NCBI RefSeq assembly: GCF_947497025.1
Contig: NZ_CANMFC010000007.1
Coordinates: 62,001-126,000, forward strand
Length of the DNA: 64,000 nucleotides
Reading direction: 5' to 3'
Source of the DNA: an uncultured Kushneria sp.
Lineage (GTDB): Bacteria; Pseudomonadota; Gammaproteobacteria; Pseudomonadales; Halomonadaceae
The translations under genes and the position numbers were made by a program. Within the stretch, counting starts at the first letter, position 1; the number at the start of each line of letters is the position of its first letter. This document shows, in pieces, positions 56,708 through 64,000 of the stretch. The notes under the pieces are model-generated. The model searched no databases. It saw nothing but the letters and a program-made list of their open reading frames with translations, and had not been told where the DNA came from.

Positions 56708-58270
56708 TCAATATGAATCCGGATTGGAGCCCGACTTCCACGACCAGTCACGCCAGCGCAGATCGAAAAGATCCTTGCGGCGATCCTTGAGATTGGTCAC
56801 CGACCCCTCGCTTCTGACCACGCGCAGGCGCGTCAGGTCAAGGTCCGAGAACATGACCATCTCGGTGTTGGGCGTGGTCTCCGACATGACGGCATCATGC
56901 GGGAAGGCAAAGTCCGAGGGTGAAAAGACCGAGGACTGCGCGTACTGAATGTCGAGATTCTCGATCGAGGGCACGTTGCCGACGCTGCCGCAGGCGACCA
57001 CATAGCATTCATTTTCGATTGCCCGGGCCTGGCTGCAGTGACGCACGCGTAGATAGCTGTTTTTGGTGTCGGTCCAGAACGGTACGAACAGAATGTCCAT
57101 CTCCTGCTCGGCCAGCAGTCGCGGCAGTTCGGGGAATTCGACGTCATAACAGATCAGGATGCCGACCCGTCCGGCGTCGGTCTCGAAAACGCGCAGCTCG
57201 TCGCCACCTTCGACCACCCAGTCGCGTCGCTCCTGCGGAGTAATGTGCAGCTTGGCCTGGCGCTCGATGTTGCCGTCGCGATGACAAAGATAGGAGACGT
57301 TGTAGAGCTTGCCTTCGCTGTCTTCCTCCATCATTGAACCGGCAATGATATTGATGTTGTAGGACACCGCCATGCGCGAGATTTCGGTCTTGAAACGCTC
57401 GGTAAACCCGGCCAGAAAGTGAATGGCCTTGATCTGGTCGGACTGGTCGGTCAGCCCCATCAGCGGGGTGTTGAAAAGCTCCGGGAAAACGGCGAAATCG
57501 CTCTGGTAGTCGGCGATGGCGTCAACATAGAACTCGACCTGTTGAAGCACCTGCTCGACCGAGGCGAATTCGCGCATCTGCCACTGGACGGCGCCCACCC
57601 GTACCTGGGTCTTGCGCGTTTCCAGCACGCGCGCCACCGGTTCATAGAGAATGTTGTTCCACTCAAGAAGCGTCGCATAGCCCTGCGAGCGCTCATCTTC
57701 GGGCAGATACTTCTTTAAAAGGCGCTTGACCAGAAAATCGTTGGCGAGCTGAAAGGAGAGAATCGGGTCGTAGATCTCCTTGCGCGACACCTGGTCGATG
57801 TACTGCGTCGGCGAAAGCTCTGCGGCGTGCTCGAAATAGTTGGGAATCCGCCCGCCGGCCAGAATGGCGCGCAGGTTCATGGAGCGGCACAGGTCCTTGC
57901 GCGCTTCATACAGGCGTCGCCCGAGGCGGTAGCCCCGGTAGGCCGGATCGATCAGGACATCGAGGCCGTAGAGCGCATCGCCCTGAACGTTATTGAGGAT
58001 GATCTCGCGGTTGCCGATCAGGTCATCGTACTTGTGCGGATTGGAGAAGGTTTCATAGTCGACCAGTACGGTCAGCGCGACGCCCACAATGCGGTCTTCA
58101 TCCTCGATGACGATCTGGCCATCCGGGAATTCGGCGATCAGGCGATCGATGGTGTGCTTTTCCCAGGCCCCGCCAATGTCGTTATAGACAACATCCATCA
58201 GCACCTTGAGTTTGGCGTAATCCTCGACTTCAAGATTGCGCAGATTGAGGTGTAGATCTTCGATCGACAT
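56708..58270 (-). CDS. GNAT acetyltransferase-nitrilase fusion protein
   Basis: A 520-residue two-domain protein. Residues 1-215 form a GNAT domain (VVYNDIGGAW, GLDVLIDPAYRGYRLGRRLYEARK with the acetyl-CoA loop). Residues 225-500 form a carbon-nitrogen hydrolase with the full triad: Glu in AVFPELFNTP, Lys in AKLHITPQE and Cys in LICYDVEFPE. Such fusions are widespread but their substrate is not known to me; one idea is acetylation and amide hydrolysis in one pathway. No adjacent partner gene. Start codon assignment follows MSIEDLHLNLRNLEVEDY. Confidence 0.88.
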   Translation of the reverse strand: MSIEDLHLNLRNLEVEDYAKLKVLMDVVYNDIGGAWEKHTIDRLIAEFPDGQIVIEDEDRIVGVALTVLVDYETFSNPHKYDDLIGNREIILNNVQGDALYGLDVLIDPAYRGYRLGRRLYEARKDLCRSMNLRAILAGGRIPNYFEHAAELSPTQYIDQVSRKEIYDPILSFQLANDFLVKRLLKKYLPEDERSQGYATLLEWNNILYEPVARVLETRKTQVRVGAVQWQMREFASVEQVLQQVEFYVDAIADYQSDFAVFPELFNTPLMGLTDQSDQIKAIHFLAGFTERFKTEISRMAVSYNINIIAGSMMEEDSEGKLYNVSYLCHRDGNIERQAKLHITPQERRDWVVEGGDELRVFETDAGRVGILICYDVEFPELPRLLAEQEMDILFVPFWTDTKNSYLRVRHCSQARAIENECYVVACGSVGNVPSIENLDIQYAQSSVFSPSDFAFPHDAVMSETTPNTEMVMFSDLDLTRLRVVRSEGSVTNLKDRRKDLFDLRWRDWSWKSGSNPDSY

Positions 58271-58507
58271 GGCGATCCTTGCTCCAGAAAACGTCGGTCA
58301 CGGTAGACCTCAGTCTAGCATGGGGCGACAGGCGTACCTGAAAGCGATGTGCATGACTGCAATATGCAGGCCAGAGCCGCCTTATGGCATGCGTTTGTGA
58401 TCCTCCGGGCAGGTGTTTGTGATAGAGTGCGCGCGCCCTTCTGACGGGGGCAATGCCATCCCGGTCCCGTGGTCGGGCTTCACTCTCTGCCTGTGGTTGC
58501 TGCGCCA

Positions 58508-59869
58508 ATGAATGCCATTGTCATCTCCATTCTTGTCATGGTCGGTCTGAGCCTTTCGCGTGTGCCGGTTGTGGCGGCCCTGATCGTGGCGGCGGTGTCC
58601 GGCGGTCTCTATAGCGGTCTCTCCATCCATGAGGTGCTGGACGCCTTCAATGACGGCATTGGTGATGGTGCCGGTATCGCGCTTTCCTACGCCTCTCTGG
58701 GCGCCTTTGCCGTGGCGCTGGCCCGTTCGGGTATTACCGAGGGGGTGGCGCAGCGCTTTATCCGGGCCCTCGAGGGGGAGCGGACGCAGCCGAAGACCCT
58801 CAAGACGTTACTGATCGTGTCCCTGCTGGGCGCCGCCATCTGCTCGCAGAATCTGGTGCCGGTGCATATCGCCTTTATCCCCATCGTGGTCATTCCGCTG
58901 CTGCCGGTCTTTAACCGCCTGAAGCTCGACCGGCGCTTGGTCGCCTGCGTCATTACCTTCGGGATTACCGCCCCCTACATGCTGCTGCCGGTCGGCTTTG
59001 GCGCGATCTTTCTCAACGATATTCTGCTGGCCAATATCAACTCGGCGGGGGAGGCCGCAGGGCTCGAGATCACGGCCGCACAGGTGCCGATGGCCATGGC
59101 GCTGCCCATTTCCGGCATGCTGGTGGGGCTTTTGATCGCGGTCTTTATCAGCTATCGCCGCCCGCGCCTTTATGAGGATCGTGCCGTGGCCGCCCGGGCC
59201 GATGCCGCTGCTCCCGACTCAGGGACGGGCAGTGACGAGCCCCGTACCCGACTCAAACCCTGGCAGTGGGGCGCGCTGGTGGTGTCGATCGGCGCGACGC
59301 TTACCGTACAGCTCTGGCTGGATTCCATGGTGCTGGGGGCGCTGGCAGGCTTTGTGGTGCTCTCGGTCAGCGGTGTGTTTCGCTGGCGCGAGCAGGACGG
59401 CGTCTTTACCGAAGGCATGCGTCTGATGGCGACCATCGGCTTTATCATGATTACGGCGGCAGGCTTTGCCAGCGTCATGCAGGCCACCGGCGACATCGAG
59501 GCACTGGTGCAAAGTGCACACACCTTTGGCAGCAGCCAGGCACTGGCCGCGCTGATCATGCTGCTGGTGGGGCTTTTCATCACCATGGGCATCGGGTCGT
59601 CTTTTTCGACCATCCCGATCATCGCGTCACTCTATGTCCCGCTGGCGCTGAGCTTTGACTTCTCGCCCATGGCCACCGTCGCGCTGGTGGGCACGGCGGC
59701 GGCGCTGGGGGATGCAGGCTCTCCTGCTTCCGACTCCACACTGGGGCCAACCTCGGGCCTTGCTGCCGACGGTCAGCACGACCATATCCGCGACTCGGTC
59801 GTGCCGACCTTTATTCATTATAACCTGCCACTGATGGCCTTTGGCTGGATCGCCGCCATGATTCTCTGA
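58508..59869 (+). CDS. YuiF/NhaC-like Na+/H+ antiporter family transporter
   Basis: A 453-residue inner-membrane transporter of about eleven helices: [26 protein letters not shown], then [75 protein letters not shown] and [18 protein letters not shown]. This matches the YuiF group annotated as Na+/H+ antiporter or histidine transporter. The start is uncertain: no ribosome site precedes ATG 58508 and the frame extends to GTG 58469. The substrate is open; a sodium-dependent amino acid role is possible. Confidence 0.8.
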   Translation: MNAIVISILVMVGLSLSRVPVVAALIVAAVSGGLYSGLSIHEVLDAFNDGIGDGAGIALSYASLGAFAVALARSGITEGVAQRFIRALEGERTQPKTLKTLLIVSLLGAAICSQNLVPVHIAFIPIVVIPLLPVFNRLKLDRRLVACVITFGITAPYMLLPVGFGAIFLNDILLANINSAGEAAGLEITAAQVPMAMALPISGMLVGLLIAVFISYRRPRLYEDRAVAARADAAAPDSGTGSDEPRTRLKPWQWGALVVSIGATLTVQLWLDSMVLGALAGFVVLSVSGVFRWREQDGVFTEGMRLMATIGFIMITAAGFASVMQATGDIEALVQSAHTFGSSQALAALIMLLVGLFITMGIGSSFSTIPIIASLYVPLALSFDFSPMATVALVGTAAALGDAGSPASDSTLGPTSGLAADGQHDHIRDSVVPTFIHYNLPLMAFGWIAAMIL

Positions 59870-59969
59870 GTCGGTAGAAGCCGTTATCCCTGTGCGGTGT
59901 TTTCTGATTGCTATAGTGAGGGATATCGTGACAGCACGACTGTCGATCCCATATTGAGAAGGAGCAAGC

Positions 59970-60665
59970 ATGGCGCGCATCATGTATGACCTTTGTGGCG
60001 AAGGGACTGCCCTGCGATTTTCTCCCTTTTGCTGGCGAGCGGCGTTGGCCATGCATCACAAGGGGCTGACGTTCGAGACCCGGGCATGGCATTTCAGCGA
60101 CAAGCAGGACATTGCCTTCTCCGGTCAGGAGAAAGTGCCGGTCATCGTTGATGAAGATGATGAGGTGGTCACCGACAGCTTCGAGATCATGACCTGGCTG
60201 GATCAGAAGTATCCGGGGCCTGCCCTTTTTGGTGACAATATGGCGCGCTCGCGGGCACGCTTTATCAAGCACTGGTCGGAAACCCAGCTGGCCCCGGCGC
60301 TGATGAAGATTGCCATTCTGGACGTGTTCTCGATCATTGATCCAAAGGATCAGCCGTATTTCCGGGAAAGTCGCGAAGCACGCTTTGGCACGACACTTGA
60401 GCAGTTTCAAAATACCGGGCAGGGCCTTGAGATGCTTGAAAAGGCACTGCCACCGCTGCGCGCTCAGCTTGAAGGATCACCCTTCATCGATGGCGATCAT
60501 CCGGCCGGTGCCGACTACCTGGTGTTCGGGATGTTCATGCTGGCCTGGGTGGTTCACGATGGTGCGCTGCTCAAATCCGATGACCCGGTGGCGCAGTGGC
60601 ATGAACGCATGCTGGATCTCTTTGGCGGGCTGGGGCGTAACGCACCGCGCGTCGGGGCACATTAA
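59970..60665 (+). CDS. Glutathione S-transferase family protein (LigE-like)
   Basis: A 231-residue GST. The N-terminal thioredoxin-fold domain has FSPFCWRAALAMHHKGLTFE, close to the SPF-WR-LA-KGL pattern of the beta-etherase LigE group, and VPVIVDEDDEVVTDSFEIMTWLD with the glutathione-binding DS pair. The C-terminal helical domain follows from about 90. AGAAGGAGCAAGC precedes the ATG. The substrate is unknown; no lignin genes are nearby, so it may simply be a detoxification or reductase GST. Confidence 0.85.
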   Translation: MARIMYDLCGEGTALRFSPFCWRAALAMHHKGLTFETRAWHFSDKQDIAFSGQEKVPVIVDEDDEVVTDSFEIMTWLDQKYPGPALFGDNMARSRARFIKHWSETQLAPALMKIAILDVFSIIDPKDQPYFRESREARFGTTLEQFQNTGQGLEMLEKALPPLRAQLEGSPFIDGDHPAGADYLVFGMFMLAWVVHDGALLKSDDPVAQWHERMLDLFGGLGRNAPRVGAH

Positions 60666-60715
60666 CGGCAACGGCTGCTACGATAGCGCCCTCGGTTCTG
60701 ATGGTTTGAACATGA

Positions 60716-60743
60716 AGGCCCCATCATTGGTGGGGCCTTTTTT
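60716..60743 (+). terminator. Rho-independent terminator after the GST gene
   Basis: AGGCCCCA/TGGGGCCT stem with a seven-base loop and six T; it reaches the last bases of the convergent trmJ gene. Confidence 0.88.
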
Positions 60744-61510
60744 CATGATCTGTCGTCGGCTGATGACAGGGCTCGAAGCGCCCCCTGCAACAGCGAAAGC
60801 TCCTTGCGAGTAGGGGAGGAGCGCTGATAGAAGTTCTGTAGCCGCTCCAGTGTCTGGGCATGAGGCTGGTTTAAAAAACCGGCGTCCTGAAGCGCCGTGG
60901 CCAGTGACTGCTGAAAATGCTGCATCTGCTCACGTGTGGGGGGCAGATCCTTTTCACGTCCGCCAGCTGCCGCTTCGGTGGATGCAGTGTCGTCTGCGTT
61001 GCGGTGGCGCCACGCTCGATAAAGCTCATGGGCGCAGACCTGAACGGCCTGGGAGAGGTTGAGAATCGGATAATCCGGGTTGGCGGGCAGGCTCAATTGA
61101 TGGGTGCAGCAGGCAATTTCCTCGTTGGTCAGGCCCGAACGCTCACGCCCGAATACCAGTGCCACCGGCATATCCTCAGCCAGTGACATCAGTTCGCGCG
61201 CCATGTCGTCGCCTTCTTCAAACTGCGGCAGGGGCAGATTGCGAAGCCGCGCAGAGAGGCCTACCACGGCGCCGCAGTCGGCGACGGCGTCTTCAAGGCT
61301 TTCCACCACGCGCGCCTGTACCAGCAGGGATTCGCCGCCGGCGGCCATGCGCGTTGCTTCTTCATCGGGAAAACGGCGCGGATTGACCAGCACCAGCTGT
61401 GACAGCCCCATGGTGCGCATCGCACGGGCGGCTGCCCCGATATTGCCCGGATGCCAGGTCTGCACCAGCACAATGCGAACGTGATCCAGCGTTGAGCGTG
61501 GTTCAGTCAT
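60743..61510 (-). CDS. trmJ: tRNA (cytidine/uridine-2'-O-)-methyltransferase TrmJ
   Basis: SPOUT-class enzyme that methylates the 2'-OH of position 32 in the anticodon loop of several tRNAs. Start at 61510 (MTEPRSTLDHVRIVLVQTWHPGNIG), 255 residues. Motifs: VQTWHPGNIGAAARAM, LVNPRRFPDEEA, VFGRERSGLTNEEI and LNLSQAVQVCAHEL, the trefoil-knot SAM site. The C-terminal extension matches TrmJ rather than TrmL. The start overlaps the upstream GNAT gene end by eight bases, so the two are coupled. Confidence 0.94.
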   Translation of the reverse strand: MTEPRSTLDHVRIVLVQTWHPGNIGAAARAMRTMGLSQLVLVNPRRFPDEEATRMAAGGESLLVQARVVESLEDAVADCGAVVGLSARLRNLPLPQFEEGDDMARELMSLAEDMPVALVFGRERSGLTNEEIACCTHQLSLPANPDYPILNLSQAVQVCAHELYRAWRHRNADDTASTEAAAGGREKDLPPTREQMQHFQQSLATALQDAGFLNQPHAQTLERLQNFYQRSSPTRKELSLLQGALRALSSADDRS

Positions 61511-62000
61511 GGCGCGTCGCTCCCGAACCGGCAAACTGCCTGAGTGCCTCGCCTTCAAGGCGATAGGAGAGCCACTCCCTGCGAGGCTCGGCGCCGATGG
61601 CATCATAGAAATCGATCGCCGGCTGATTCCAGTCCAGCACCTGCCAGTCAAAGCGCGGACAGTGGTTGTCGACGGCAATCGCAGCCAGCGCCTTCATCAA
61701 TGCCAGACCGGCACCCTGGCCTCTGGCACTTGAGGTGACGAATACATCCTCGACATAGAGGCCGCGATGGCCCAGCCAGGTCGAATAGTTGAAGAAGTAG
61801 ACGGCAAGGCCAATCGGTTGATCGTCTTTCGTGGCGATCAGGGCATGGGCGTACGGGTGGTCGCCGAACAGAGTGTCTCGAATCATCGATTCATCTGCCT
61901 TCATTTCGTGCTCGGCACGCTCATAGATGGCAAGTTCGGTGATGAAACGCACGATGGTGGCGGCATCCTCGGGGACGGCGGCGCGGACGGTGAGGGACAT
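61503..62000 (-). CDS. GNAT N-acetyltransferase (SSAT/thialysine-type)
   Basis: A 165-residue GNAT protein. I start at 62000 (MSLTVRAAVPEDAATIVRFI); a GTG at 62012 is another option and neither has a good ribosome site. The fold is clear: ELAIYERAEHE (the diamine acetyltransferase style helix), VYFFNYSTWLGHRGLYVEDVFV, the acetyl-CoA loop SSARGQGAGLALMKAL, and LDWNQPAIDFYDAIGA. This resembles spermidine/spermine or thialysine acetyltransferases. It overlaps trmJ by eight bases; a functional link is not known. Confidence 0.88.
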   Translation of the reverse strand: MSLTVRAAVPEDAATIVRFITELAIYERAEHEMKADESMIRDTLFGDHPYAHALIATKDDQPIGLAVYFFNYSTWLGHRGLYVEDVFVTSSARGQGAGLALMKALAAIAVDNHCPRFDWQVLDWNQPAIDFYDAIGAEPRREWLSYRLEGEALRQFAGSGATRHD

Positions 62001-62055
62001 GAAGGCAGACACGCTTGTGAATCATGAATGGGGCATGAAGCATACCATAGACATG

Positions 62056-62084
62056 AAAAAGCCCCGTACAAGGCGGGGCTTTTG
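62056..62084 (-). terminator. Rho-independent terminator of groESL
   Basis: GCCCCG/CGGGGC stem (62061-62066 with 62074-62079) flanked by A-rich and T-rich runs; on the minus strand it follows groEL by 36 bases. Confidence 0.9.
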
Positions 62085-62119
62085 AAGAGACCCTGAGCAG
62101 GTCGGGCTTCGGGGGATGA

Positions 62120-63778
<1,659 letters not shown>

Positions 63779-63818
63779 CTATGTTCGTGTAAAAAATGAC
63801 GTAGACGTAAAAGAGGTA

Positions 63819-64000
63819 TCAGCCTTCGAGCACGCCGAGGATGTCGGACTCGCTCATGATCAGAACTTCTTCACCGTTGATCTTCTGTTTCTCGACACCA
63901 AAGCCATCCTTGAAGATCACCTTGTCCCCGACCTGAACGTCGAGGGGGCGTGTTTCGCCGCTTTCAAGGATACGGCCCTTGCCAACTGCGAGGATCTCAC
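63819..64000 (-). CDS. groES: 10 kDa co-chaperonin GroES (5' end outside window)
   Basis: The lid of the GroEL chamber. The visible 60 C-terminal codons read in order [23 protein letters not shown] (split), [31 protein letters not shown] (split), typical GroES. The frame ends at TGA 63819-63821 and runs off the right edge; the N-terminal third is missing only because of the window. It is co-transcribed with groEL. Confidence 0.97.
   Translation of the reverse strand, partial: EILAVGKGRILESGETRPLDVQVGDKVIFKDGFGVEKQKINGEEVLIMSESDILGVLEG

Overview
The window is GC-rich bacterial chromosome with gammaproteobacterial gene content. Placement in a halophilic or marine group such as Halomonadaceae (Halomonas/Kushneria type) is an inference. 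It rests on gene mix: the queA-tgt-yajC-secD-secF block, FabV as enoyl reductase, the two-subunit Pseudomonas-style arginine succinyltransferase, the D-glutamate dgcRNA genes, a full MscS-type channel and YuiF-type antiporter, and groESL. I see no rRNA, CRISPR array, phage or insertion sequence. Coding density is high; the only gene gap above 300 bases is about 8937-9617.

Layout. 1-5220 (minus) is tRNA queuosine synthesis plus the Sec accessory complex, with secF cut by the window edge. A tRNA-Leu(CAA) with its own near-consensus promoter follows. 5537-8936 holds a Crp/Fnr regulator, a membrane acyltransferase in an AT-rich stretch, a 44-residue membrane peptide, a universal stress protein and a DUF883 protein. 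9618-13157 has a Nudix hydrolase and the dgcA-dgcN-dgcR D-glutamate operon. 13415-18507 carries an MscS-family channel, FabV and a DUF2959 lipoprotein.

18626-20194 is the most unusual part: an N-terminally eroded LapA-type adhesin retention module runs directly into the C-terminal EAL domain of LapD, followed by an intact LapG protease. The adhesin body, its type I secretion genes and most of LapD are missing, which looks like a deletion scar of a c-di-GMP-controlled biofilm system. 20333-26571 is the arginine succinyltransferase (AST) operon astC-aruF-aruG-astD-astB. The last pathway enzyme, astE, lies 12 kb away (38802-39815) above a basic-amino-acid ABC transporter (35535-38675), so uptake and degradation of arginine are joined through two loci.

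26684-35450 holds polyol/sugar genes (xylitol-type dehydrogenase, fructokinase), a DUF305 protein, an ethanolamine permease with a class I amidotransferase, ApbE, an esterase and a short CstA. 39962-45876 has a CDF-like transporter, an ABC1 kinase, a YkkCD-type small multidrug pair facing a TetR gene across a perfect 16-bp palindrome, a lipocalin and a chemoreceptor. 45999-49030 pairs a tartrate/D-malate dehydrogenase with a fluoroacetate-dehalogenase-like hydrolase and a divergent LysR. 49087-59869 is mixed: hemerythrin, glycosyltransferase, VTT protein, two LysR units, YgiD-DoxX, MtfA, a GNAT-nitrilase fusion and an antiporter. 59970-64000 has a GST, trmJ with a GNAT gene, and groEL-groES, the latter cut by the window end.

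Start codons were chosen from Shine-Dalgarno spacing and remembered family N-termini; several differ from the longest possible reading frame. All family assignments come from reading the translations without database searches.
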